From an uncultured Gammaproteobacteria bacterium (GTDB lineage: Bacteria; Pseudomonadota; Gammaproteobacteria; CAIUAS01): a DNA stretch of 10,378 nucleotides. Position numbers and translations under genes: made by a program. The notes under the pieces were generated by a model. The model was not told where the DNA came from. It saw nothing but the letters and a program-made list of their open reading frames with translations, and did no database searches. Below are positions 1-6,733 of the stretch, piece by piece; the first letter of the stretch is position 1; every line of letters starts with the position of its first letter. The DNA lies in the NCBI GenBank assembly GCA_903897205.1, contig CAIUAS010000134.1:1-10378 (forward strand), given 5' to 3'.

Positions 1-1204
1 CTCGTGATTTATAATGTTCCCACGTGGAAATTTCACCGACATTCGTTTGTAAATTAAAAGGCACCGTGCATATAAAAGTTGAGCCTTGCGCAAGCTGGCT
101 ATCGACTTCCATATGTCCACCCATTAATTCAACATATGCTTTACTTAAGGTTAATCCCATTCCTAAACCGCCATAGCGACGGGAATAAGAAGAATCTACC
201 TGCTTGAATCGATCAAAAATCATTCTAAGTTTATCGCCAGCTATGCCAATGCCGGTGTCTTTTACAGATATTTCCAGCAAAACTTGAGCGGACGACTGCC
301 GGAGTGCTTTAACTGCAATTACAATATAACCTTGCTCAGTAAACTTAAGTGCATTGCCCAGAAGGTTAAGCAGAATTTGACGTAATGCCCGAGCATCTCC
401 AATTATTTGACTTGGTACATCTCCTTGATAATCAACGAGCAGCTCCAAACCTTTTACTTTCGCCTGAAAAATTAAAATATTCGTAATATCTTCAATCAAG
501 CGGCGTAAATCAACGGGCGCAGGCTGTAATTCAATTTTGCCCGCTTCTAAGCGCGTTAAATCTAGTAAATCGCTAACTAATGATAATAAGTGGTCGCTAG
601 CTTTTATGATGTCTTCCACTTGATCCCGCTGAGCTGGCAATAAACAATCTACCGATAATAATTGTGCCATTCCAATTATGCCTGTTAGTGGAATGCGTAA
701 TTCATGGCTAATCATGGCTAAAAATTCAGACTTCGCTAAATTAGCTGCTTCTGCACGCTCTTTAGCTTCCTTCATCATCGCTTCTGCAACTTTTTCACGA
801 GAGATATCAACAGCTAAACCGGTGATACCACAAAATATGCCTTCCTCATTGTAAACCGGAAAACCACGCTCCAATATCCAGCGGATTTCACCATCGGGAC
901 GAATAATTCGATAGCTCTCATTATAACGTGCTGCCGCACCTAAACGTGCAACCTGTTCAGCCATGGCTAAAATAGGATGATATTCTTTTTTTACATCATC
1001 CGGATGTAAGTATGCGAACCAATCCTTAGCTGAAGTATATAAATGCTCACGCGATCGCCCCCATATTTTTTCATAGGCAGGGCTAATATAAATCATTCGC
1101 TGGAAATCTGGGCTACACAACCAATAGACACTATCGCTTTGTTCTGCAAGCTTTGATAGAAAATCCCCAATACCTTCTGAAGTAAATGCTAAAACCTTTT
1201 CCAC
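1..1204 (-). CDS. PAS-domain sensor histidine kinase, probably hybrid, C-terminus cut by window edge
   Basis: The frame is open from a GTG at 1204 to the left edge (401 codons seen, no stop). An in-frame TAA 30 bp upstream limits the start to this GTG or a TTG just after the TAA. The GTG is preferred because AGGA sits 8 bases before it. Residues about 20-140 form a PAS domain with a PAC-like end (HPDD, RPDGEIRW, AVDIS). No transmembrane segment is visible, so it is probably cytosolic. A short helical linker leads to the HisKA domain with phospho-acceptor His167 in ISHELRIPLTG. The HATPase domain has N-box Asn284 (NALKFTE), G1 DTGIGI at 316-321, F-box FDRF at 330-333 and G2 box GGLGMG at 345-350. 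It would autophosphorylate His167 on a PAS-sensed signal. This HisKA/HATPase type is often followed by a receiver domain, which would lie outside the window. Oddity: position H+4 is Ile rather than the usual Thr/Asn. The ligand and partner regulator are unknown. It is divergent from minD. Confidence 0.9.
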   Translation of the reverse strand, partial: MEKVLAFTSEGIGDFLSKLAEQSDSVYWLCSPDFQRMIYISPAYEKIWGRSREHLYTSAKDWFAYLHPDDVKKEYHPILAMAEQVARLGAAARYNESYRIIRPDGEIRWILERGFPVYNEEGIFCGITGLAVDISREKVAEAMMKEAKERAEAANLAKSEFLAMISHELRIPLTGIIGMAQLLSVDCLLPAQRDQVEDIIKASDHLLSLVSDLLDLTRLEAGKIELQPAPVDLRRLIEDITNILIFQAKVKGLELLVDYQGDVPSQIIGDARALRQILLNLLGNALKFTEQGYIVIAVKALRQSSAQVLLEISVKDTGIGIAGDKLRMIFDRFKQVDSSYSRRYGGLGMGLTLSKAYVELMGGHMEVDSQLAQGSTFICTVPFNLQTNVGEISTWEHYKSR

Positions 1205-1226
1205 TGGATAATTCCTATCTATGCAA

Positions 1227-1244
1227 AACAATTAAATAATTGTT
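1227..1244. promoter_or_regulatory. 18-bp dyad, possible operator for the histidine kinase gene
   Basis: AACAATTA and TAATTGTT are perfect 8-bp inverted arms separated by AA. The dyad ends 22 bp upstream of the kinase GTG start, where a bound regulator could affect transcription. Because the sequence is very AT-rich, a chance origin is possible. No known operator family is recognised. Confidence 0.25.
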
Positions 1245-1287
1245 AAAGATTCCATAATTAAATAAAACTTTAATATTCATGTTAGAT

Positions 1288-1409
1288 ATATACCAAATCC
1301 TGTTGAGATTTTGCGTTTATTTGAATTCGTAGCCTTGATTTCGCTGCGCTCTATCAAGGCTACCTTAAGTTTTAAAACAAAACGCAAAACCTCAGCGGAA
1401 TTAGTATAT
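1288..1409. repeat. Nested 122-bp imperfect palindrome, MITE- or REP-like
   Basis: Three nested elements share nearly one centre. Outer arms at 1288-1318 and 1380-1409 match as inverted repeats at about 26 of 31 positions. They include TGAGATTTTGCGTTT on the left and AAACGCAAAACCTCA on the right, which pair at 14 of 15 positions. An AT-rich spacer follows on each side. The core stem is perfect over 11 bp: GTAGCCTTGAT (1329-1339) and ATCAAGGCTAC (1353-1363), with a 13-base loop. The core resembles REP-like hairpins with GTAGCC...GGCTAC ends that are common in gammaproteobacterial intergenic DNA. The long terminal arms instead suggest a miniature inverted-repeat element. It has no coding capacity and lies about 320 bp upstream of minD. 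The structure is seen directly; its mobile nature is inferred. Confidence 0.75.
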
Positions 1410-1672
1410 TCCGGCGCGATAAATACTTAAAACAGCATAATATTTTTGCTTTATTTTAACATAGGTTTCATTTTAACGCCTACATCGTTAGCTAAGTTTT
1501 ATGGTCTAGCCAGCTTTAAGATAACGCTTACTTAAATTTCAGAAATTATCCATTGCTAAACTTAAATATCCTTCAATCGGTCAAGGTAATAATAAATTTA
1601 TTTAATTAGCACGCTATTTATTCAGTAAATACGCTTATAAAAGCGCTTCCCCTCTAACATAAAAAGCAGTAG

Positions 1673-1678
1673 TATAGT
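1673..1678 (+). promoter_or_regulatory. Possible -10 element of the minDE promoter
   Basis: TATAGT at 1673-1678 matches the sigma-70 -10 consensus at five of six positions and would give a leader of about 45 bases before the minD start. No good -35 hexamer lies at the right distance (about 1650-1655 reads CCCTCT), so the assignment is weak. Confidence 0.25.
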
Positions 1679-1729
1679 CGCAAAATTTAACCCCTTAAAC
1701 TCTTCTTTAAATTTCATGAGGTAAGTCAC

Positions 1730-2557
1730 TTGGCCAAAATTATTGTAATCACTTCAGGCAAAGGTGGTGTTGGCAAAACAACCACTAGCGCAGCTTTCGC
1801 TGCCGGCCTTGCTTTGCGCGGTTTTAAAACTGCTGTGATTGATTTCGATATCGGACTTCGTAACCTTGATCTTATCATGGGCTGTGAGCGTCGCGTCGTC
1901 TACGATTTTATCAACGTAATCAAAGGTGAAGCGAACTTAAAGCAAGCGCTTATCAAAGATAAACGTATCGATAATCTCTTCATTCTGCCCGCTTCACAAA
2001 CCCGCGATAAAGATGCGCTAACTTTAGAGGGCGTTGAAAAGGTATTAGATGAATTACATACAGATTTTGATTATATTGTTTGCGATTCCCCTGCCGGTAT
2101 CGAACGTGGCGCGCATCTAGCAATGTATTTTGCGGATCATGCCATTGTTGTAACTAATCCTGAAGTTTCATCCGTGCGAGATTCCGATCGCATGTTAGGT
2201 ATTTTAGCGAGCAAATCTCGCCGTTCCGAGCAAAAACTTGACTCTATCAAAGAACATTTACTCCTTACCCGTTATTCTATTAATCGTGTTGAGCGCGGGG
2301 ATATGTTAAGCGTAGATGACGTGCTAGAAATCTTAGCAATTCCTTTATTGGGCGTCATCCCTGAATCTCAAGCAGTACTGCGCGCTTCTAACTCGGGCGT
2401 GCCCGTTACGTTAGATGGCGAAAGCGATGCTTGCCAAGCCTATGTGGATGCGGTTGGACGCTTCTTAGGCGAGGATTTGCCCCATCGCTTTATTAAACCG
2501 GAGAAAAAAGGCTTTTTGAAACGCTTGTTTGGCAGTAAGGAAGGAGTAAGTGCATGA
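1730..2557 (+). CDS. minD: Septum site-determining ATPase MinD
   Basis: MinD is a membrane-binding ParA/MinD-family ATPase. With MinE it oscillates between poles, and it recruits the FtsZ inhibitor MinC so that division occurs at mid-cell. The 275 residues start with the deviant Walker A motif SGKGGVGKTT (9-18), with signature Lys11 and Lys16. They continue with DFDIGLRNLDLIMG (38-51), CDSPAGIE (118-125) and SSVRDSDR. The C-terminal amphipathic membrane-targeting helix KKGFLKRLFG (259-268) is nearly identical to that of E. coli, followed by seven extra residues. The TTG start at 1730 is chosen because the family begins exactly here, and GAGG at 1718-1721 lies 8 bases upstream. The stop overlaps minE by ATGA. 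minC, usually just upstream, is absent here. Identification is very secure. Confidence 0.97.
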   Translation: MAKIIVITSGKGGVGKTTTSAAFAAGLALRGFKTAVIDFDIGLRNLDLIMGCERRVVYDFINVIKGEANLKQALIKDKRIDNLFILPASQTRDKDALTLEGVEKVLDELHTDFDYIVCDSPAGIERGAHLAMYFADHAIVVTNPEVSSVRDSDRMLGILASKSRRSEQKLDSIKEHLLLTRYSINRVERGDMLSVDDVLEILAIPLLGVIPESQAVLRASNSGVPVTLDGESDACQAYVDAVGRFLGEDLPHRFIKPEKKGFLKRLFGSKEGVSA

Positions 2558-2832
2558 GTTTATTAAATCGTATATTCGGTATTAAACCTAAAAACACTGC
2601 ATCGGTTGCCAAAGAACGCTTACAGATTATTGTCTCTCATGAACGCTCAACCAGCGATGGCCCTGATTATTTACCAATGCTTCAACGTGAACTTGTTCAA
2701 GTGATTGCTAAATATGTTGATATTGATCAAGATCAAGTTAAGGTTGAGCTAGAACGTTCAGGTAACTGTTCTATTTTAGAGCTCAACATTACCCTGCCTG
2801 ACTTCATCAGAGCGGAAACTGAGAAAAGCTAA
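2554..2832 (+). CDS. minE: Cell division topological specificity factor MinE
   Basis: MinE stimulates the MinD ATPase and releases MinD from the membrane, which drives pole-to-pole oscillation. It is 92 residues long (E. coli 88). The N-terminal stretch MSLLNRIFG is the membrane-contacting segment. It is followed by the MinD-contact region around TASVAKERLQIIVSHE (15-30). The C-terminal topological-specificity domain includes YLPMLQRELVQVIAKYV and SILELNITLP. The ATG overlaps the minD stop (ATGA), and AAGGAG at 2541-2546 inside minD lies 7 bases upstream. Translation is therefore probably coupled, which would help fix the MinD:MinE ratio. Confidence 0.97.
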   Translation: MSLLNRIFGIKPKNTASVAKERLQIIVSHERSTSDGPDYLPMLQRELVQVIAKYVDIDQDQVKVELERSGNCSILELNITLPDFIRAETEKS

Positions 2833-2840
2833 AATTGTCT

Positions 2841-2865
2841 TCTGCCCTGTTTTATGCAGGGCAGA
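2841..2865. terminator. Shared hairpin between convergent minE and thioesterase genes
   Basis: TCTGCCCTG (2841-2849) and CAGGGCAGA (2857-2865) form a perfect 9-bp GC-rich stem with a 7-base loop. It starts 8 bases after the minE stop and ends 3 bases before the thioesterase stop on the other strand. It is placed to end transcription from both sides. The T-tracts are weak (GATTT on plus, CAATTTT on minus), so termination may be incomplete. Confidence 0.65.
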
Positions 2866-2868
2866 GAT

Positions 2869-3300
2869 TTAAGGTCCTACCAAAAAAGTCGCAAGCAGTG
2901 GCGGTACTTCACGCGGTATACCAGGAGCTGAGACGGCTACGTAAACTAACGTAGCCTCTGAAATTTTTTCCATCATACCATCACCGCTTAAATAACGTTG
3001 CGCATAAACCTCAACGGATATAGTGATGGATGTTTTACCTGTAGCTGTTACCTCTGCATAAAAACTCACTAAATCATAAACAAATAATGGGCGTATAAAT
3101 TGTAGTTCTTTAACCGCCACGGTCACCACGGCGCCTTTCGCTCTTTCAGCTGCCGCAATAGCGCCAGCAATATCAATTTGCGACATTAACCATCCACCAA
3201 AAATATCACCGGATTTATTGGCATCATTTGGACGCGTGGTAACTCGCAGCGTTGGCTGTTTATCAATTGGCAATTGATTTAATGAATGCGTCTTTTTCAT
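2869..3300 (-). CDS. YciA-like hot-dog acyl-CoA thioesterase
   Basis: This is a 143-residue single hot-dog-domain protein of the YciA/acyl-CoA hydrolase family, which hydrolyses acyl-CoA to free acid and CoA in the cytosol. The family signature NDANKSGDIFGGWLMSQID (25-43) contains the conserved Asp32 of the active-site loop. Further matches to YciA are VVTVAVKELQFIRP and the C-terminal YVAVSAPGIPREVP. The chosen start is the ATG at 3300, whose ATGA overlaps the stop of the fadJ-like gene, implying translational coupling. A GTG at 3312 would add four residues, but it lacks family support. It is last in the thiolase-fadJ-thioesterase unit. Its role may be to relieve CoA trapping or to release short or stalled acyl groups during beta-oxidation; that role is inferred from context. 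The chain-length preference cannot be read from the sequence. Confidence 0.88.
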   Translation of the reverse strand: MKKTHSLNQLPIDKQPTLRVTTRPNDANKSGDIFGGWLMSQIDIAGAIAAAERAKGAVVTVAVKELQFIRPLFVYDLVSFYAEVTATGKTSITISVEVYAQRYLSGDGMMEKISEATLVYVAVSAPGIPREVPPLLATFLVGP

Positions 3301-5327
3301 AATTTTTCCCACTGCGCATCTGGTTTAAACCGTTCGCCATATTTTTCTGAAAATTCCCTTAAGCGAGTAACGATCATATCAATCTCTTTTGCCTGCGCAT
3401 AATGCATTGGGCCGCCACGAAAAGGCGCAAAACCTGTACCAAAAATCATTCCTGCGTCTAATAAATCAGCGTCTGCAATCACTTGTTCACGCAAACAAGC
3501 TGCCGATTCATTTAACATACGCAATATCATGCGATCAGCAATATCTGGCGATGGGTGATAATTAAGCGGTTTGTCTTTAACGAGTTTACCATTTTGATAG
3601 GTGTAAAATCCTTTCCCCGTTTTTTTACCCAAAATTTTATCATTTACCATTTTCTCTAATCGAACAGGCACTGCACCACCAAAATAATTGCCTAGATTTT
3701 TCGCTACCGCAAAACACACATCTAAGCCAACAGTATCAGCTAATTCTATCGGCCCCATAGGCATGCCAAACTTTATAGCAGCCTGATCAATAACAGAGGC
3801 CGGCACTCCTTCTTCTAATAAAGTCATTGCCTCCATTAAATAAGGCATTAATACGCGATTAACCAAAAATCCCGGATGACTTTTTACAGGTAAGGGTAAT
3901 CGATCAATTTGACGCACAAATGCAGTTGCTTTATCAAGAAACTCTGATGAACTAACTTGTCCTTGCACCACTTCTACTAATTGCATCATAGCGACAGGGT
4001 TAAAGAAATGGACGCCTACTAAGCGACCAGGATTTTGCAGTACTGCATTAATTTCATCCAAAGGAATGCTAGAAGTATTGGTGGCTAACACTGCAGTTGG
4101 CTTGCATTTTTGCTCTAAATCTTTAAATAAAGCTTGTTTAGCTTCTAAGTTTTCAAAAATAGCCTCAATGATAATATCTGCTTTACCAATACCTGTGCCG
4201 TTAGGATCAGGCATCAAACGATCTAAAGCCGCTTGAACTAAACGAGGTTCTTTTAATTTCTTTTTATATAAATCTGCTGCACGCTTGATAGCAGGCGCAA
4301 TAAATTTAGGCTCTCTATCTTGCAAAGTCACAGTTATTCCACGGAGTGCACACCATGCCGCAATATCGCCACCCATTGTGCCAGCGCCAACCACATGGAC
4401 ATGTTTTGCCGAAAATTTAACTTGCTTGCCTAAGCTTTTTAAACGATCTTGCAAGAAAAATATTCGAACTAAATTACGTGCCGTTTCGCTTAAAGCAATA
4501 TTACCAAGCGATTCTGCTTCTAATGCTAACGCACGCTCTTCTATGCCATTTTTCTCCCATAAATCAATCACTGCATAAGGTGCAGGATAATATTCCGGCA
4601 AGGCTTTCTTTTGAACTTCCGCCCGCATTTTTTTAGCTAGCATTGAGCGTATGAAGGAATGATTAGTGAGTTGCTGTAAAAAAGTTGTCTTATGAGGCGC
4701 TGGTGCTTTTAAGGCATAATACCGCGCGGCGCGCATTAAATGACGTTCTGGTACGGCCGCATCGACAAAACCCAATTTAGCTGCAGCCTTAGCAGATACT
4801 GTACGGCCCGTTAAGATTAAATTCATTGCTTGTGGCGCACCGATCAAGCGTGGCAAACGTACACACCCACCCCAACCAGGATGAATTCCTAATAAAATTT
4901 CTGGTAATCCTAATTTTGTTTTTGCGCCATCTTCTGCTACGCGATAACGGCAAGCTAATGCTAACTCCATGCCGCCACCTAAACAAAAGCCTTTTATCAT
5001 AGCAATGGTCGGTATTTTAAATGCAGCTATTTTTTTAAATAAATCTTGGCCTTTATTAATAAAGACCATGGCTTCTTCTTTGGATTTAAATTGAGTAAAT
5101 TGCTCCACATCTGCGCCCGCAATAAATCCGGTTGTTTTCGCTGAAGCAAAAATAATGGCACGTACAGAATTATCGTTAGAGATTTCTTCTAAAATTTGCT
5201 CCAACTCATCTAATACAGCTGGGCTGATAGAATTAGTAGAACGGCCCGCGCGATCAAAATAAAGCCAAACAATATTGTCGCCATCCGTTTTAACCTGCCA
5301 ATTTTGGTATTGTATTAACTGATTCAT
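3297..5327 (-). CDS. fadJ: Bifunctional enoyl-CoA hydratase / 3-hydroxyacyl-CoA dehydrogenase (FadJ-like alpha subunit)
   Basis: This multifunctional protein hydrates trans-2-enoyl-CoA and oxidises the 3-hydroxyacyl-CoA with NAD. It has 676 residues, shorter than E. coli FadJ (714) or FadB (729). The crotonase domain (about 1-190) has oxyanion-loop segments FIAGAD and CLGGG and both catalytic glutamates: Glu121 (GGGMELALAC) and Glu143 (LGLPE). A linker follows. The dehydrogenase has Rossmann motif GAGTMG (314-319), catalytic His440 in GVHFFNP paired with Glu452, and the C-terminal helical domain with GMPMGPIELADTVGLD and KTGKGFYTY. The crotonase half reads closer to FadJ than FadB, and the thiolase-first gene order also matches fadIJ; the FadB/FadJ choice remains provisional. 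The start ATG overlaps the thiolase stop (TAATG), with AAGGAG 7 bases upstream. It should form a complex with the adjacent thiolase. Confidence 0.93.
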   Translation of the reverse strand: MNQLIQYQNWQVKTDGDNIVWLYFDRAGRSTNSISPAVLDELEQILEEISNDNSVRAIIFASAKTTGFIAGADVEQFTQFKSKEEAMVFINKGQDLFKKIAAFKIPTIAMIKGFCLGGGMELALACRYRVAEDGAKTKLGLPEILLGIHPGWGGCVRLPRLIGAPQAMNLILTGRTVSAKAAAKLGFVDAAVPERHLMRAARYYALKAPAPHKTTFLQQLTNHSFIRSMLAKKMRAEVQKKALPEYYPAPYAVIDLWEKNGIEERALALEAESLGNIALSETARNLVRIFFLQDRLKSLGKQVKFSAKHVHVVGAGTMGGDIAAWCALRGITVTLQDREPKFIAPAIKRAADLYKKKLKEPRLVQAALDRLMPDPNGTGIGKADIIIEAIFENLEAKQALFKDLEQKCKPTAVLATNTSSIPLDEINAVLQNPGRLVGVHFFNPVAMMQLVEVVQGQVSSSEFLDKATAFVRQIDRLPLPVKSHPGFLVNRVLMPYLMEAMTLLEEGVPASVIDQAAIKFGMPMGPIELADTVGLDVCFAVAKNLGNYFGGAVPVRLEKMVNDKILGKKTGKGFYTYQNGKLVKDKPLNYHPSPDIADRMILRMLNESAACLREQVIADADLLDAGMIFGTGFAPFRGGPMHYAQAKEIDMIVTRLREFSEKYGERFKPDAQWEKL

Positions 5328-6646
5328 TATTCAACTCCTTCTACATTTTCAACTAGCATTGCACCACCTTGGCCTCCGCCGATACATAAAGTAGCAACGC
5401 CACGCTTGGCATTTTTTCGTTTAAGTACATTTAATAAATGCAATGTAACACGAGCACCACTTGCTCCTACGGGATGACCTATCGCTACCGCACCACCATC
5501 AACATTTAATCGGCTCATATCTAATTTACCCACTGGAGTGTCCCAACCAAAATGCTGGCGACAATAATCTGCATCTTCCCATGCAGCTACACACCCTAAT
5601 ACTTGCGCAGCAAATGCTTCATTAATTTCCCAATAATCAATATCATTTAGGGATAATTGATTTTGTTTTAATATTTTTGCTCCTACATAAGCAGGCCCTA
5701 AACCCATTTCCGCTGGATCTAAAGCAGCCCAAGCAACATCCACCACTTTACCCAACACGGGCAAATTATAGCGTTTCACAGCATCTGCACTTGCTAAAAT
5801 TAAAAAGGCCGCGCCATCGGTTACTTGTGAACTATTTCCGGCAGTTACCAAACCAAAGGGCTTATCAAAAAATGGCTTTAATTCAGCTAATTTTTCCATG
5901 GTGGTTTCACGCCTTAAACCATCATCACTTGTATATACTTTACCAGCCGTATCATAAAGCGCTGTAATTTCATTAGCTAAATAGCCATTATCAATCGCAT
6001 TTGCAAGCTGCTTATGGCTTTCTAAAGCAAAGGCATCCATTTGTTCGCGTGAAATATTAAAGCGATAGGCAACTTTCTCTGCGGTTTGCCCCATTGATAA
6101 ACCGGCGATGGGATCACTTAAACCGCGCAATAATGCAATAACGGGCGCTAGTACATTTACTGGACTTAATTTTGCAAAAACAGCTAATTTTGCTCCCAAG
6201 GTTTTCGCGCTATTTAAAGCTGCAAACCACTCAACCATACGACGATTATAAAGCAGCGGTGCATGACTCATTGCCTCAGCGCCACCTGCCATAATTAAAT
6301 CATAACGCCCCATAGCAATATCTTGCGCAGCATTATCCAATGCTTGCAATCCCGATGCACAATTGCGCTGCACAGTAAAAGCGGGCACAGACTTGCCACA
6401 ACCTGCGCGTAATGCAATAACCCTGCTGATATTGGCTTCATCAGGACTGGGCATCATGCAACCCGTGATGACTTCCTCAATCTGTTCTGGTGAAAATGGA
6501 AGTTTAGCTAACAGAGCTCGACAAACTTGCAAAGCTAAATCAGAAGCTGAAAAAGGCCCTGGCCTTCCTCTTGCTTTTAGCATGGGGCTACGTAGTCCAT
6601 CCACGATATAAACAGGTCTTGCAAACGTAGATTCTTTGTTAGTCAT
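5327..6646 (-). CDS. Acetyl-CoA acyltransferase (3-ketoacyl-CoA thiolase, FadI-like beta subunit)
   Basis: This thiolase cleaves 3-ketoacyl-CoA with CoA to acetyl-CoA and an acyl-CoA two carbons shorter, the last step of each beta-oxidation round. All catalytic residues are present: nucleophile Cys96 (QRNCASGLQA), the NEAF motif (342-345), His391 (GGAVAIGHPVGASGAR) and Cys421 (CIGGGQGG). Its 439 residues match FadI (436 in E. coli) better than FadA (387). The extra length falls in the loop domain around 130-185, which contains a hydrophobic stretch (VNVLAPVIALL). FadI itself has HEAF and a different final Cys context, so this is FadI-like in length but classical in active-site motifs; a symbol is withheld. 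The start ATG has AGAGGA about 8 bases upstream. It is the first gene after the terminator behind fadE, so it probably has its own promoter, though no clear -35/-10 pair is visible. Confidence 0.93.
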   Translation of the reverse strand: MTNKESTFARPVYIVDGLRSPMLKARGRPGPFSASDLALQVCRALLAKLPFSPEQIEEVITGCMMPSPDEANISRVIALRAGCGKSVPAFTVQRNCASGLQALDNAAQDIAMGRYDLIMAGGAEAMSHAPLLYNRRMVEWFAALNSAKTLGAKLAVFAKLSPVNVLAPVIALLRGLSDPIAGLSMGQTAEKVAYRFNISREQMDAFALESHKQLANAIDNGYLANEITALYDTAGKVYTSDDGLRRETTMEKLAELKPFFDKPFGLVTAGNSSQVTDGAAFLILASADAVKRYNLPVLGKVVDVAWAALDPAEMGLGPAYVGAKILKQNQLSLNDIDYWEINEAFAAQVLGCVAAWEDADYCRQHFGWDTPVGKLDMSRLNVDGGAVAIGHPVGASGARVTLHLLNVLKRKNAKRGVATLCIGGGQGGAMLVENVEGVE

Positions 6647-6699
6647 AACGCATTCCTCTTAAAATAATTCCTAATTTCTTTTGTTATTCTTCGTTTGAA

Positions 6700-6732
6700 A
6701 AAATACTCCGTTGCAAGCCGCTGGAGTATTTT
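6700..6732 (-). terminator. Rho-independent terminator after fadE
   Basis: On the minus strand AAAATACTCC (6732-6723) pairs perfectly with GGAGTATTTT (6709-6700) across a 13-base loop, and the run continues to six T residues. It begins one base after the fadE stop. It separates the SDR-fadE transcript from the thiolase-fadJ-thioesterase transcript. The 10-bp stem has an AT-rich base, so some readthrough is possible. Confidence 0.75.
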
Positions 6733-6733
6733 A

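Larger units (their letters stand above)
1205..1729. other. Non-coding intergenic region between divergent kinase and minD genes
   Basis: These 525 bp contain no convincing reading frame on either strand. They hold the start region of the kinase with a short dyad (1227-1244), the long palindrome (1288-1409), and about 320 bp of AT-rich sequence ahead of minD. In that last part I see a small inverted repeat CGCTTATAAAAGCG (1632-1645) overlapping the palindrome AAGCGCTT (1641-1648), and a possible -10 hexamer near 1673. No minC remnant, tRNA or riboswitch was recognised. Confidence 0.7.

Noticed and set aside
1716..1724. ATG AGG TAA mini-frame overlapping the minD ribosome binding site
   Set aside because: Two codons arising from the Shine-Dalgarno sequence itself; no evidence of translation or regulation.
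1411..1729. Possible minC remnant or small gene ahead of minD
   Set aside because: No frame of useful length and no MinC-like residues on either strand; stops are frequent in all frames.
3301..3312. GTG start adding four residues to the thioesterase
   Set aside because: The ATG at 3300 forms a normal ATGA overlap and matches the start of YciA-type proteins; the extra residues have no family support.
4285..4578. Plus-strand open frame of 97 codons
   Set aside because: It lies wholly antisense to the well-supported fadJ-like gene, has no family signature and no plausible context.
4789..4986. Minus-strand open frame of 65 codons
   Set aside because: It is an alternate frame inside the crotonase domain of the fadJ-like gene, whose catalytic motifs are encoded in the other frame.
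5677..5967. Plus-strand open frame of 96 codons
   Set aside because: It is antisense to the thiolase, and its low-complexity composition is what a shadow frame gives.
6363..6611. Plus-strand open frame of 82 codons
   Set aside because: It is antisense to the thiolase N-terminal region, with no ribosome site or recognisable domain.
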